Assembly: GCA_903822005.1 (NCBI GenBank)
Contig: CAIJNL010000045.1
Span: 52,313-116,312, forward strand
Length of the DNA stretch: 64,000 bases
Reading direction: 5' to 3'
From: an uncultured Nitrospiraceae bacterium
GTDB lineage: Bacteria; Nitrospirota; Thermodesulfovibrionia; Thermodesulfovibrionales; Dissulfurispiraceae
In this document: piece by piece, positions 32,851 through 42,582 of the stretch
How positions within the stretch are numbered: position 1 is the stretch's first letter
Layout: each line of letters starts with the position of its first letter
Notes under the pieces: model-generated
The model's database searches: none
Told to the model about the DNA's origin: nothing
What the model saw: the letters and a program-made list of their open reading frames with translations, nothing else
Program-made: the position numbers and the translations under genes

Positions 32851-33228
32851 TGACTGAATCACCTCCGCTACGGGGTAATTGGGGCAGGCCTTTGAATATC
32901 AGTTTTCATAATTACCCTCCGCTGCACCTATTCTAAGAGGCCGCGTCATATAATCATTTATTATAATGCAACTGATATTAAAAGACCCTACCCCTTTACT
33001 CCCTCTTGCGCTCTCGATCCTGCTGCCGTTTGGGACCATCGCGTACATTCGATGGCTTACAGAGCGAGGCAGGCAAGGGTAGCCGTCTCGATGTCTCGGT
33101 GTTCCTTGCTTTAGATTATTAACAGATGATAACGTTCTGCGTCTTTTGGATAATACGGTTGATAAAAGAGAGTGGTCTTATTCAGCGAGACAAGAGGCGG
33201 ATGCCCTTGCCAGCCTGCAAATACTCAT
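32851..33228. other. Intergenic patch of unclear origin
   Basis: This stretch holds no convincing gene. It has a 10-bp inverted repeat, AATATCAGTT (32895-32904) and AACTGATATT (32970-32979). A 38-codon frame starts at ATG 32966 (MQLILKDPTPLLPLALSILL) without a ribosome site, and a second open stretch from about 33083 has no start codon. It could be the worn remains of inserted DNA, but nothing identifies an element. Confidence 0.35.
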
Positions 33229-33273
33229 ATTAAATTGTCTGCGAAGGCTTATAGCCTCCGCAGACAATTTAAT
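33229..33273. terminator. 45-bp palindromic hairpin, bidirectional terminator
   Basis: ATTAAATTGTCTGCG (33229-33243) pairs perfectly with CGCAGACAATTTAAT (33259-33273). The loop forms a second 5-bp stem (AGGCT with AGCCT) after one A-C mismatch, so nearly the whole stretch is paired. AT-rich flanks make it able to end transcripts in both directions. It ends right at the stop of the zinc-ribbon gene. Confidence 0.8.
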
Positions 33274-33275
33274 AT

Positions 33276-34025
33276 CTAATAAGTAACTTTGAATCTCAGT
33301 ATCTGCGACTCTACGCCATCGACCGTGAAGCGCACCTCATAGTTCCCCTCTTCAAGGCCCTGCGTTGCCTGGCAGAAATAATTACCCGAAGGATACTGCA
33401 GGGGTTTTGGACCGCATTTGAAAATCGGAACCCCCTCCTTCAGGAACTGCGACCCGAAAGTAGTCTGCCCCGGCACGGCCTTTTGATACTGGACGTAATG
33501 GGCCACCCTCGAAGCACCGACCAGAAAACTGGTGGCGAAGCCAGACGGCTTCCCGTTTTTGATATCAGAAACGAGTGACGATGCCTTGATCTCGACCTTT
33601 GTCAAAAGCTGCGGGGTCATTGTCTGCGGCTGCATTGGAGGCTGTTGCGGCTGCATCTGTCCCTGCTCCGGCATTCCGGGCATGGGTTGAGAATCAAATT
33701 GGGGAGCCTCTTTTTTAAAGAACGTGTTATAACAAATATAGCCGCCCACACCGCCTGCCCCGATAAGTATAATCAGGACTATAATCCACAACAGCGTATT
33801 GTTTGATTTTGGCTTGTCCGCGACAGGAGTCGTCATGTCCCTTGCAGGCGCCGGTGTTGCAACCGGTGGAGCAACAGGCGCTTGTTCTGCAACCGGAGGG
33901 GCGACAACCGGAGCTGCCGGGATCTCTGCTGCCTCCACGGGCTTCTGCGGCTCGATCTTTGCGCCGCAGACCGGACAGAATTTTGCAGTGTCAGGAATGT
34001 TGTTCTTGCAGGACTCGCAGATCAT
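33276..34025 (-). CDS. Zinc-ribbon membrane protein of unknown function
   Basis: The 249-residue protein has an N-terminal zinc ribbon (CESCKNNIPDTAKFCPVC), a Pro/Ala-rich linker, one membrane helix at about 76-98 (LLWIIVLIILIGAGGVGG), a Met/Gln/Pro-rich linker and an outer domain at about 145-249 with CGPKPLQYPSGNYFC and GLEEGNYEVRFTVDG. The layout is cytoplasmic sensor, single helix, periplasmic domain. It has its own GGGAGG ribosome site, and clpX is upstream in the same direction. I cannot give a function. Confidence 0.75.
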   Translation of the reverse strand: MICESCKNNIPDTAKFCPVCGAKIEPQKPVEAAEIPAAPVVAPPVAEQAPVAPPVATPAPARDMTTPVADKPKSNNTLLWIIVLIILIGAGGVGGYICYNTFFKKEAPQFDSQPMPGMPEQGQMQPQQPPMQPQTMTPQLLTKVEIKASSLVSDIKNGKPSGFATSFLVGASRVAHYVQYQKAVPGQTTFGSQFLKEGVPIFKCGPKPLQYPSGNYFCQATQGLEEGNYEVRFTVDGVESQILRFKVTY

Positions 34026-34073
34026 GGAGACCTCCCTTATTTGTCTTTCATAATTAACAGATGAGCAGCAAAT

Positions 34074-35315
34074 TTAAGCCGATTCAGCCTTTTTATGATA
34101 AACAATAAGAGGCCTTTCCCGTTTGTTGATTGCCTCTTCATTCACGATGCATTCAGCCACTTCTTTTGTCGAAGGTATGTCGAACATCACATCGAGCATA
34201 ACGTCCTCAAGTATAGACCTCAGTCCCCTTGCCCCCGTCTTTCTGCCTACGGCCTTTTTCGCAACAGCCGCAAGAGCACCCTCGCTGAATTTCAGATTTA
34301 CATTATCGAACGACAGGAGTTTCTGATACTGTTTGACAAGCGCGTTCTTCGGCTCGGTCAATATCCTGGTAAGTGCCGCCTCATCGAGCTCTGTGAGCGT
34401 GGCCACAACAGGCAGCCTGCCTATAAATTCTGGGATCAGCCCGAACTTGAGCAGGTCTTCAGGTTCTACGGCATCCAGGACGGTCGCTGCCTTCTTGTCC
34501 GCCTCTTTTTGCTGCCCTGCGCCGAAACCTATGCGTTTATGTCCGGTCCGGTCCTCGATGATCCTGTCGAGCCCCACAAACGCCCCGCCGCAGATAAAGA
34601 GTATATTGGTAGTATCAAGCTGAATATATTCCTGCTGCGGATGCTTGCGCCCGCCCTGAGGAGGTATATTGGCGACTGTCCCTTCGATTATCTTCAGCAG
34701 GGCCTGCTGTACGCCCTCTCCTGAAACATCTCTTGTGATGGACGGGCTGTCGCTTTTCCTGCTTATCTTGTCTATCTCGTCAATGTAAATAATGCCCAGC
34801 TGGGCCTTGCCGACATCGTAGCTGGCCGCCTGAAGCAGCTTAAGCAGCACATTTTCTACGTCTTCGCCGACATAGCCGGCTTCGGTAAGCGTAGTGGCAT
34901 CCGCGATCGTGAACGGCACATCGAGCATCCGCGCCAGGGTCTGGGCGAATAACGTCTTGCCCGTTCCGGTCGGCCCTATAAGCAGGATGTTGCTCTTCTG
35001 GAGCTCAACGTCAGACTTGGAACCACTGTATATGCGCTTGTAATGATTATGCACTGCGACCGAGAGTATCTTTTTGGCCCTCTCCTGGCCTATCACATAA
35101 TCATTCAGAAACCTGTTGATCTCGTGGGGGGTTGGCAGTTTTTTAGAAACGCCTTCATCTTTCGCAGTGCCGTCTTCCGCTATGATCTCGTTGCAAAGAC
35201 TGACGCATTCATTGCAGATATGCACAGTCGGTCCCGCAATAAGCTTCTTTACCTCATCCTGTCCTTTGGAACAAAAGGAACATCTCAGGACCGTATCATT
35301 GTTCTTCCTGGCCAT
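34074..35315 (-). CDS. clpX: ATP-dependent Clp protease ATPase subunit ClpX
   Basis: The 413-residue protein has the N-terminal zinc-binding domain (CSFCSKGQ...[10 protein letters not shown]), Walker A GPTGTGKT near 117, Walker [10 protein letters not shown], and [15 protein letters not shown], typical of ClpX. It unfolds substrates for ClpP. It lies 63 bases after clpP, with trigger factor upstream: the classical tig-clpP-clpX order. Confidence 0.97.
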   Translation of the reverse strand: MARKNNDTVLRCSFCSKGQDEVKKLIAGPTVHICNECVSLCNEIIAEDGTAKDEGVSKKLPTPHEINRFLNDYVIGQERAKKILSVAVHNHYKRIYSGSKSDVELQKSNILLIGPTGTGKTLFAQTLARMLDVPFTIADATTLTEAGYVGEDVENVLLKLLQAASYDVGKAQLGIIYIDEIDKISRKSDSPSITRDVSGEGVQQALLKIIEGTVANIPPQGGRKHPQQEYIQLDTTNILFICGGAFVGLDRIIEDRTGHKRIGFGAGQQKEADKKAATVLDAVEPEDLLKFGLIPEFIGRLPVVATLTELDEAALTRILTEPKNALVKQYQKLLSFDNVNLKFSEGALAAVAKKAVGRKTGARGLRSILEDVMLDVMFDIPSTKEVAECIVNEEAINKRERPLIVYHKKAESA

Positions 35316-35378
35316 TATTCTTCTCCATGGTATCTGAATGCGTGAGCAGATGAGTCATCGTCCCACGCATCCACCCGT

Positions 35379-35978
35379 TTACTTTTTCGGCGCTTCCTTG
35401 ATGGTGTGGATCACTTCATCCACCAGGCCATATTGCCTGGCTTCCTCGGCAGACATGAAATAGTCCCTCTCGGTGTCCATCCTGATCTTTTCGAGGCCCT
35501 GTCCTGTGTGCCTGGCAAGGATTTCATTCAGCAGCTCTTTGGTCTTCAATATTTCCCTTGCATGGATCTCCACATCAGTAGCCTGGCCGTAAAAGCCTCC
35601 TATGGGCTGGTGGATCATAACGCGGGAATTGGGAAGCGCAAATCTCTTGCCCGCGGTCCCGGCACTCAGCAGCAAAGCCCCCATGCTGGCCGCCTGTCCT
35701 ATGCAGTATGTGCAGATATTAGGTTTGACATAGAGCATGGTATCGTATATGGCAAGACCCGACGACACGGAGCCACCTGGAGAGTTAACGTATATATGTA
35801 TGTCTTTTTCGGGGTCTTCGGTCTGCAGGAAAAGCAGCTGCGCTATTACCACATTGGCTACAAAGTCATCTATAGGGGTACCAAGAAAGATGATCCTGTC
35901 TTTCAGCAGCCTCGAGTAGATATCATAGGCCCTTTCAGTCCTGCCGGTCTGTTCAATTACTATTGGAACATAGCTCAT
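35379..35978 (-). CDS. clpP: ATP-dependent Clp protease proteolytic subunit
   Basis: The 199-residue peptidase shows the catalytic Ser in [12 protein letters not shown] (about Ser98), His in VMIHQPIGG (about His123) and Asp near 172. [20 protein letters not shown] is the usual N-terminus. It is 4 bases after the tig stop. Confidence 0.97.
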   Translation of the reverse strand: MSYVPIVIEQTGRTERAYDIYSRLLKDRIIFLGTPIDDFVANVVIAQLLFLQTEDPEKDIHIYVNSPGGSVSSGLAIYDTMLYVKPNICTYCIGQAASMGALLLSAGTAGKRFALPNSRVMIHQPIGGFYGQATDVEIHAREILKTKELLNEILARHTGQGLEKIRMDTERDYFMSAEEARQYGLVDEVIHTIKEAPKK

Positions 35979-35982
35979 ATTG

Positions 35983-37218
35983 TTACTCCTTCTCTTTTTT
36001 CGCCTTCTCCAGCAGGACCTTCATGGTCTTCCTGTCGAAGATGGCGTTTCTGAGGCCTTCGATCGAGCCGTCCTTCGAAGTATAATATTTGATTATATTC
36101 TCGGGCGAGACGTTGTATCTCATCGCAAACCCGTAGATCTCCTGTTTCATCTCTTCTTCTGATACCGTAACGCCTTCCTTCTCTCCCACGATATCGAGGA
36201 TACAGGCTATCCTGGCATTCTTCTCGGCCTCGGCACGGAACTCTTTCTCAAGCTCTTCGTCTGTCCCGGTCTTTGTGCCCATCGTCTTTGCGTCTGAAAT
36301 AAGCCTCGCAAGCTCGTTCTTCATCAGCTCTTCAGGGGCCTCAAAACTGTATTTGGCAAGCAGCGTCTCCATAATCTCTATCTGCTTCTTCCTGTCATTC
36401 TCGCCCTTTCTCATGGCGGTCACATCGGCCTTAACCTGCGTGCGGAGGGCATCCAGACTCTCAACACCCATATCTTTGGCTAATTCATCGTCCAGGGCCG
36501 GAATATTCTGTCTCTTTACTTCCTTCATGCTTAGCTCGAACTTCACCGTCTTTCCGGCAAACTCGGAAGGTGAATCTGCGGCAAAGGCGGCCTCAGCTGT
36601 AAAGTCATCACCCTTCTTCTTTCCGATGAAAGAATCAAAAAAGTCCTTTGGGAACGGTCCGGTGCCTACCTTGATAACAACATCCTTTTTTTCGACTCCG
36701 GCATCGGTCTTGAAATCCACTGTCACAAGGTCTCCGGCAGCAGCAGCCTCTTCAACCGCCTCATAGGTGCCTTTCTCGGCAGCAATGCCCTTCATGATTA
36801 CGTCGATCTCGTCTTCCTTTACTTCGACCGGCAGTTCAGTCACCGGGACATTCTCGTACTCGAAGTTTTCTATGACCGGTCTCACATCCACGGTAAGGTT
36901 CAGGACAATCGGTTCGTTTCTCTTGAAATCGATCTCCTGCTCCAGCTTGGGACGCGACATGGTCTTTATTCCGGCCTCTTTGACCGCCGCAACATAGTTT
37001 TCGGGCAGCAGCTTCTCCACGACCTCGGATTCGATCTCCTTGCCGTACTTTTTCTCGATGATAGTCATCGGCGCTTTCCCGGGTCTGAAGCCCGGCATCC
37101 TGGTTTTGGCCTGGGCCTCGATGAGTTTTTTCTGGATCTCTGCCTCTATCATATCGACCGGAATCTCTATGGTAAGACGCTTCCTGGTCGCTGATATGTC
37201 TTCACACGATTTAAGCAA
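35983..37218 (-). CDS. tig: Trigger factor
   Basis: The 411-residue ribosome-bound chaperone has the signature [18 protein letters not shown] near residue 45, a peptidyl-prolyl isomerase domain at about 150-240 ([32 protein letters not shown]) and the helical C-terminal domain. It acts on nascent chains. It heads tig-clpP-clpX. The 295 bases from its start to the symporter gene at 37514 carry promoters for both directions, but none stands out; a TTG-initiated frame at 37288 looks like chance. Confidence 0.95.
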   Translation of the reverse strand: MLKSCEDISATRKRLTIEIPVDMIEAEIQKKLIEAQAKTRMPGFRPGKAPMTIIEKKYGKEIESEVVEKLLPENYVAAVKEAGIKTMSRPKLEQEIDFKRNEPIVLNLTVDVRPVIENFEYENVPVTELPVEVKEDEIDVIMKGIAAEKGTYEAVEEAAAAGDLVTVDFKTDAGVEKKDVVIKVGTGPFPKDFFDSFIGKKKGDDFTAEAAFAADSPSEFAGKTVKFELSMKEVKRQNIPALDDELAKDMGVESLDALRTQVKADVTAMRKGENDRKKQIEIMETLLAKYSFEAPEELMKNELARLISDAKTMGTKTGTDEELEKEFRAEAEKNARIACILDIVGEKEGVTVSEEEMKQEIYGFAMRYNVSPENIIKYYTSKDGSIEGLRNAIFDRKTMKVLLEKAKKEKE

Positions 37219-37513
37219 TGTGTCCTCCTTGATAATGCAATTTATGCTTTATTTTCAAGTTAATAGTTTAATATCTGGGACACTTTCTTGTCAATTTTAG
37301 GACCATGCCAGGACGATTTAAGGCTAAAAACCATGCATTTTGGTTCGACCTTGGCTATTGTTCCGGATGGATACTTTGATTTATTGACTAAGAATGCGGT
37401 AGTCTTAAAAGTTATTTTTGGCATCGGAAATTTTCTTGGCCCGCCTGGTCGACCGATCAAAATTTTTACGACTTGCTATGAAAATCATGGCAGACAGAAA
37501 GGTAACTCTATAA

Positions 37514-38917
37514 ATGGTCCTCAATACTGAACATATCATAGGAATAGTGCTTACGATGTTCCTCATGACCGCAGTGGGGTTGTATTCCAGCCGTAAAGTA
37601 AAAACAGCGGAAGACTTTTCGACTGCCGGACGAAAAGCCACTGCACCCATTGTAACCGGCACCATACTGGGAACGCTGGTCAGCGGAGCATCCACCATAG
37701 GAACGGCCCAGCTCGCCTTTCAATTCGGTTTCTGCGCCTGGTGGTTTACCCTGGGGGCAAGCATCGGATGCGTCATCCTTGGGCTCGGTATGACACGCCG
37801 TCTGTATGAGAGTGCTGTTGAAACCGCGCCTCAGTATCTGGTCAAGACGTACGGGGCCGCAATAGGTCCGATTTCGAGCATATTCACATCGATCGGCATT
37901 TTCCTGAACGTGATCGCCCAGATACTCGCTTTTTCAGCCCTGCTCACCTCGTTTTCTTCGATACACCCTATGCTTGCGGCACTCATAGGCTTTTTCCTTG
38001 TGATGGCATACGTACTCTTTGGAGGAGTATGGGGCACAGGACTGACCGGAGTCGTCAAGCTTATTCTTCTCTGTGCAACTGCCCTCGCCTGCGGGGTGAC
38101 CGCGTACGTAATGGTTGGCGGTGTTTCCGGGTTGACTGCCGCTTTTCCGTCCTTTCCCTGGTTTTCATTGTTCGGACGGGGATTTGGCATAGATGGCGCC
38201 GCCGGATTTTCCCTGATCGTAGGTGTTCTTTCCAGCCAGACATATATCCAGGCCATTGTCTCGGGTAAAAACGCCCGGGAGTCACGCAGGGGGGCGCTGA
38301 TGTCCTCGTTCCTGACCCCACCAATAGGCCTCGGTTGCATACTGGTCGGGCTCTACATGAGGATCAACTTTCCGGGTACGCCGTCAAGCGAAGTGCTGCC
38401 GTTATTCGTCCTGACATTTTTCCCACCTCTTCTTGCAGGAGTGATGTTAGCGACTCTCATGATCACCGTTGTCGGGGGATGGGCCGGCCTTACACTCGGC
38501 ATCTCGACAATGCTGACCAAGGACATCTACCAGCAGTTCTTCCGCTCCAGGGCGAGCGGTAAAGAGATCCTTCTGGCCCAGCGCGTTTTTCTCGTCCTGA
38601 TCAGCCTGGTCGGGCTCTTTTTTGCAAGCGGCAATACAGGATCGCTTATCCTTGGCTGGAGTTTTTTATCCATGGGCCTGCGCGGGTGTACTGTCCTCTT
38701 CCCGCTCCTCGGCGCGATGTTTTTCCCGCGCTGGGTGTCGCCTAAGGCAGGGATTGCCGCAGCATTGCTGGGACCGTTGGTTGACATCTTGTGGAAAATC
38801 GTCTATCCGCAGGGTATAGATCCGCTCTATCCCGGGCTCGCGGTCAGCCTGTCGGTTCTCGTTGTAGTCAGTCTGTTTACGATGAAAAAGAGCGTTGCCG
38901 CCCAGCAAACCCCCTGA
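37514..38917 (+). CDS. Sodium:solute symporter family protein
   Basis: The 467-residue membrane protein has about 13 helices and the SSS pattern (TAEDFSTAGRK near residue 30, GTLVSGASTIGTAQLAF, YVLFGGVWGTGLTGVVK, FFPPLLAGVMLATLMITVVG). Members carry proline, acetate, pantothenate or sugars; the substrate cannot be told here. AGAAAGG lies before the ATG. No cofactor gene is linked. It faces the cysteine desulfurase-like gene with 25 bases between. Confidence 0.85.
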   Translation: MVLNTEHIIGIVLTMFLMTAVGLYSSRKVKTAEDFSTAGRKATAPIVTGTILGTLVSGASTIGTAQLAFQFGFCAWWFTLGASIGCVILGLGMTRRLYESAVETAPQYLVKTYGAAIGPISSIFTSIGIFLNVIAQILAFSALLTSFSSIHPMLAALIGFFLVMAYVLFGGVWGTGLTGVVKLILLCATALACGVTAYVMVGGVSGLTAAFPSFPWFSLFGRGFGIDGAAGFSLIVGVLSSQTYIQAIVSGKNARESRRGALMSSFLTPPIGLGCILVGLYMRINFPGTPSSEVLPLFVLTFFPPLLAGVMLATLMITVVGGWAGLTLGISTMLTKDIYQQFFRSRASGKEILLAQRVFLVLISLVGLFFASGNTGSLILGWSFLSMGLRGCTVLFPLLGAMFFPRWVSPKAGIAAALLGPLVDILWKIVYPQGIDPLYPGLAVSLSVLVVVSLFTMKKSVAAQQTP

Positions 38918-38942
38918 TAAGAAAGCCCTGCACGTTAAAATA

Positions 38943-40109
38943 TCAGGCTGATTTATGCCCTGACTTGCGGGCCAGATCGCGAACGGCACTAATGGCGGAA
39001 TCCATCTCGTCAGGCGTGTTGAAATAACCCATGCTGAACCTGACTGCACCATCAGGGAAGGTGCCGATAGTCCGATGTGCGGAAGGCGCGCAGTGGAGAC
39101 CGGGCCTGCACATGATATCGTAGTCCTCATCCAGCCGCTGAGCAACTTCTGAGGGAGTCATCTCCCCTATGTTGAAAGAGACGGTTGCCGTCTGTTCCTC
39201 CGGATCGCCTCCCCCGTAAATACTCGCACCTTCTATGCCCTTCAGCCCGTCTATCAGCCGCTTTGCAAGCATTTGTTCATGTTCCATTATGCGTTCAACA
39301 CCCAAATCAAGAACGAACTGAAGCCCTGCGCCAAGACCGGCGATGCCGGCTGCATTAGGCGTTCCGCTTTCATACCTGTCAGGCAGAAAATCTGGCTGAT
39401 ACTCATGCTCAGACCTGCTGCCGGTGCCGCCCGTCATGATGGGTGCCAGCTTCCCGGTATCCACCCTGGTACCGATGATAAGACCGCCCGTGCCTGGCGG
39501 CCCGCACAGGTTCTTGTGTCCGGTAAAGGCAAGCATGTCTATGCACTCTTTTTCGAGGTCAACCGGATAACAGCCGCCGGTCTGAGCTGCATCCACCAGC
39601 ATAAGGATTTCGCGCTCCCTCGCAATTTTCCCGATCTCGCCCACGGGCAGTATGCTGCCAGTTACATTCGAGGCATGATTTATAACGATCAAAGAGGTAT
39701 TATTCTTTATCAGTTTTTTCACATCTGCCGGATCAAGGAATCCGGATGCAGAACATCTGGCCACTGAGACTTCCACGCCGGCAGCCTCCTGCCTCCTGAG
39801 AGGCCTCATAACAGAGTTATGCTCCATGCTGGAGGTTATGACATGATCGCCGGGTTTCAGCAGGCCCATGATCGCCAGATTCAGCCCCTCCGTCGCGTTA
39901 GAGCAGAAAATCACCCGTAAAGCGTCTGCAAACCCAAACAGTTCAGCTACCTTTTCCCGCGCGTCGTAGACAATACGCGCAGCCTCGACCGAAAGCCTGT
40001 GGCCGGAGCGGCCGGGGCTGGCACCGATTTCATTAAGAAACCCGCATATTGCTGCCGCTACCCTGGGCGGTTTTGGAAAAGATGTCGCGGCATTGTCGAG
40101 GTATATCAT
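38943..40109 (-). CDS. Cysteine desulfurase-like aminotransferase class V
   Basis: The 388-residue PLP enzyme shows IYLDNAATSFPKPPRV, SNATEGLNLAI, VDAAQTGG, the PLP Lys in FTGHKNLCGPPGTGGL, and MCRPGLHCAP carrying the likely catalytic Cys. That pattern is the single-gene cysteine desulfurase family (TIGR01977-type) rather than IscS. It would transfer sulfur from cysteine, for Fe-S or tungsten/molybdenum cofactor work. It has no clear ribosome site. The AOR gene, which needs both Fe-S and pterin cofactor, lies 130 bases upstream in the same direction. Confidence 0.85.
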   Translation of the reverse strand: MIYLDNAATSFPKPPRVAAAICGFLNEIGASPGRSGHRLSVEAARIVYDAREKVAELFGFADALRVIFCSNATEGLNLAIMGLLKPGDHVITSSMEHNSVMRPLRRQEAAGVEVSVARCSASGFLDPADVKKLIKNNTSLIVINHASNVTGSILPVGEIGKIAREREILMLVDAAQTGGCYPVDLEKECIDMLAFTGHKNLCGPPGTGGLIIGTRVDTGKLAPIMTGGTGSRSEHEYQPDFLPDRYESGTPNAAGIAGLGAGLQFVLDLGVERIMEHEQMLAKRLIDGLKGIEGASIYGGGDPEEQTATVSFNIGEMTPSEVAQRLDEDYDIMCRPGLHCAPSAHRTIGTFPDGAVRFSMGYFNTPDEMDSAISAVRDLARKSGHKSA

Positions 40110-40202
40110 AACGGATATTTTAAGGTATCGCGGACCTATTTGGACAGCGGCAGACCTGCCTTTTGCTCTTATCTGCCACGCCTTTATCCGGCGTAGCTTA
40201 AT

Positions 40203-40234
40203 AAGGAGCGGCAGACTAATATCTGCCGCTCCTT
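40203..40234 (-). terminator. Terminator hairpin of the AOR unit
   Basis: AAGGAGCGGCAGA (40203-40215) and TCTGCCGCTCCTT (40222-40234) pair perfectly over 13 bp, 4 bases after the AOR stop. On the minus strand ATTAAG follows, not a strong T-run. Confidence 0.7.
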
Positions 40235-40238
40235 ACTG

Positions 40239-42005
40239 TTAGCCGACCTTTGAGAGGATTTCGTTCTTGACGTATTCCATGGCAGTTTTGATAAACTGCT
40301 CATCAAGCATCCCCACCGAACTCCGGGTCTCGAATATCCTCTTCGGGACCCTCAGGGCATCAAAAGAAAAGCCCTCCCTGATCTTGAAGCGGAACTTCTC
40401 TGTATGGATTTCTTCCCCGATCTTTCTCAAAGCGTCTTCATTGAAGTCAAATCCCGAAAGTTTAAGGGCTTCAATAATGACCTCCGGAGTATAAAGGTCC
40501 CGCGCGAAAAAGCAGATGACAAGGGAAGAGAGTATCTGCCGCCACCTCTCCTCGGCAATGACTTCCGCTGCCACCGCCTCAGGGGTCATCGCCTTGTTCA
40601 CCATGAGCTTCTTGTCGACCGCATATCCGGCGCCATCCAGATGGCTGTGGCGGGCCCCGGCAAGATAGCCAATATGGCAGGCAGGGCCTGTGTGATAGCC
40701 CGGCATTTCATTGCCGCCAAAGGCAAGCGCGTATTCCTGGCCTCCGTAAATGGCCGATGCATGGTCGACCCCTTTGCTGAGAGCAGTGTAGAAATCGGTC
40801 GGCTGCTCCACTATATACTGCAACGCCTTCAAATACGATGCATAATCCCCCCACCTCAGCCGTACACCGTTCGTCTCACGCTCCGAGATGACTCCCTTGT
40901 CAAAGAGCTCTGTTGCCCAGGCCAGCACAACGCCGGCGCTCATGCTGTCAAGGCCGTAAGACTCGATGCTGTCCAGCAGGGTCAGCATACCCGATACATC
41001 CGAACCGCCCAGCAGGGAACCGCAGGCAAAGATAAGTTCATAGTCATAACCTATCATGGAGGTTTTGTAGAAATACGGCTCGTCTTCATACGGCTCGCGG
41101 AGAGCGGCGATATGAATACATGCAACGGGGCAATGCGCGCAGGCCAGTCGTTTACCAAGGCACTGCTGCGCTATACGCTCGCCCGAGATCATCTCTGCCT
41201 GCTCAAAACGGGCGGACTGCAGATTGCGCGTCGGAAGCCCCCCGGATTCGTTAAGCGGTATGACATTGACCGGCGTGCCTATCTCATGATACTTTTTCAT
41301 TACCGGAGATTCGGTCGCCCTGCTGAAAATGGATTCGTAAAGCTTTCCATACTGCTTTTTATCGACAACCGGAAGAGAACGCTTGCCGGCAACCGCTATC
41401 GCCTTCAGCTTCTTGCTTCCAAATACCGCGCCAAGACCGAGGCGACCGAAATGACGATAGGTCTCTGTTGTCACGCAGGCATAAGGGATCAGCTTTTCTC
41501 CCGCTATGCCGATGCGCATGATCGTGCGCAGTCCTGATGAAGGTTCATTTGCCCTTATGACCTTGCCTACGTTTTCACTCTTGCCCATTCCCCACAGGGT
41601 CGAAGCGTCCCTGAAATAAACCTTGTTTCCGGAGATTGAGATATAGCAGGGGCGCTCGCTCGCACCCTTTATTACGATGGCCCCATATCCTGCCATGCGG
41701 ATCGAAACCGCGCTGCGCCCGCCCGCGTGGCTTTCGCCCAGATTACCAGTGTGAGGTGATTTGAACATCGCCACCGTCTTGGACGCGAGCGGATAGAGGC
41801 TGGTGAGCGGCCCTACAGCCATGATAATGGGATTTTCAGGCCCGAGCGGATCAGCGCCCTGCGGACATTCTTCTTCAAGAAGTTTGATTGCAACACCAGA
41901 GCCGCCCAGATATTTGTCGAAGAGGTCCGAACGGTCTTCGGTGTGAAAACTCTTTCGTGTCAGATCGACATAAAGCACATTGCGAAGCGTGTCATTCTTG
42001 ATCAT
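40239..42005 (-). CDS. Aldehyde:ferredoxin oxidoreductase family protein
   Basis: The 588-residue protein has the AOR N-terminus (VDLTRKSFHTEDRSDLFDKY, LGGSGVAIKLLEEE, GPENPIIMAVGPLT, GRSAVSIRMAGYGAIVIKGA) with residues for bis-pterin tungsten cofactor, and a cluster motif CAHCPVAC near residue 288. AORs oxidise aldehydes to acids with ferredoxin in anaerobes. ATG 42005 overlaps the Fe-S gene stop (ATGA), and GGAGG precedes it; a longer start at 42077 would lie inside the Fe-S gene. Alternative members are BamB-type benzoyl-CoA reductase subunits, usually a bit larger. The substrate is unknown. Confidence 0.88.
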   Translation of the reverse strand: MIKNDTLRNVLYVDLTRKSFHTEDRSDLFDKYLGGSGVAIKLLEEECPQGADPLGPENPIIMAVGPLTSLYPLASKTVAMFKSPHTGNLGESHAGGRSAVSIRMAGYGAIVIKGASERPCYISISGNKVYFRDASTLWGMGKSENVGKVIRANEPSSGLRTIMRIGIAGEKLIPYACVTTETYRHFGRLGLGAVFGSKKLKAIAVAGKRSLPVVDKKQYGKLYESIFSRATESPVMKKYHEIGTPVNVIPLNESGGLPTRNLQSARFEQAEMISGERIAQQCLGKRLACAHCPVACIHIAALREPYEDEPYFYKTSMIGYDYELIFACGSLLGGSDVSGMLTLLDSIESYGLDSMSAGVVLAWATELFDKGVISERETNGVRLRWGDYASYLKALQYIVEQPTDFYTALSKGVDHASAIYGGQEYALAFGGNEMPGYHTGPACHIGYLAGARHSHLDGAGYAVDKKLMVNKAMTPEAVAAEVIAEERWRQILSSLVICFFARDLYTPEVIIEALKLSGFDFNEDALRKIGEEIHTEKFRFKIREGFSFDALRVPKRIFETRSSVGMLDEQFIKTAMEYVKNEILSKVG

Positions 42006-42415
42006 GACTGCCCTCCTTCCTGACTCTCTACGAGCCCGATAACTCCGTATGGGCAGTGCTTGGCACAGAAACCGCAATGCCAGCAGATCAGCGGCTTATT
42101 ATTGTCTTCATCCCAGAAAACAGCTTCGACAATGCAGGCCTTGACGCAGGTGCCGCAGCCCGTGCATCGTTCGGTCTTCAGGATTACGCCCCCTCCCTTT
42201 CGGGGCAGAAGGGCATCTTCAGGACAGGCGCGCGCGCATGGCGGGTCCACGCAGGCCCTGCAGGTGGTCTGCATGAAACCATGCTGCATGCCTCCGGCCG
42301 ATTTGACGCCAATGCAGGACTTTGCAAGACCCACATCCTTGTGAATACGCGTACATGCGAACATGCAGCACTGGCAGCCTACACATTTATCAGAGTCCAG
42401 AACTTCGAGTCTCAT
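42002..42415 (-). CDS. Four-cluster ferredoxin-like subunit of the AOR
   Basis: The 137-residue protein has four Cys groups for [4Fe-4S] clusters: CVGCQCCMFAC, CRACVDPPCARAC, CTGCGTCVKAC and CWHCGFCAKHC. It would pass electrons between the AOR and other carriers. AGGAGA precedes the start and the stop overlaps the AOR start, so the two are made together. It resembles HycB/BamC-type electron subunits. Confidence 0.88.
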   Translation of the reverse strand: MRLEVLDSDKCVGCQCCMFACTRIHKDVGLAKSCIGVKSAGGMQHGFMQTTCRACVDPPCARACPEDALLPRKGGGVILKTERCTGCGTCVKACIVEAVFWDEDNNKPLICWHCGFCAKHCPYGVIGLVESQEGGQS

Positions 42416-42582
42416 ACCATATCTCCTGTCATCATCCTTGTATTACTTAAAGAATAACTAAAAGCAGGATAATTGTAAATGATAAATACACGGGATGTGC
42501 AAAAAAGATATACTATATTTTCAGGAAAAGCCTGAAATGAAGGAATGGTTTTAAGGCTGACAGGAGATTGGATTAACAACTC

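Noticed and set aside
32851..33228. Possible insertion sequence remnant
   Set aside because: There is only a 10-bp inverted repeat and no transposase-like frame or target duplication.
37288..37530. 80-codon frame upstream of the symporter
   Set aside because: It needs a TTG start, overlaps the symporter start and has no ribosome site or known pattern.
40404..41537. 377-codon frame antisense to the AOR gene
   Set aside because: Shadow of a well-supported gene, without known motifs.
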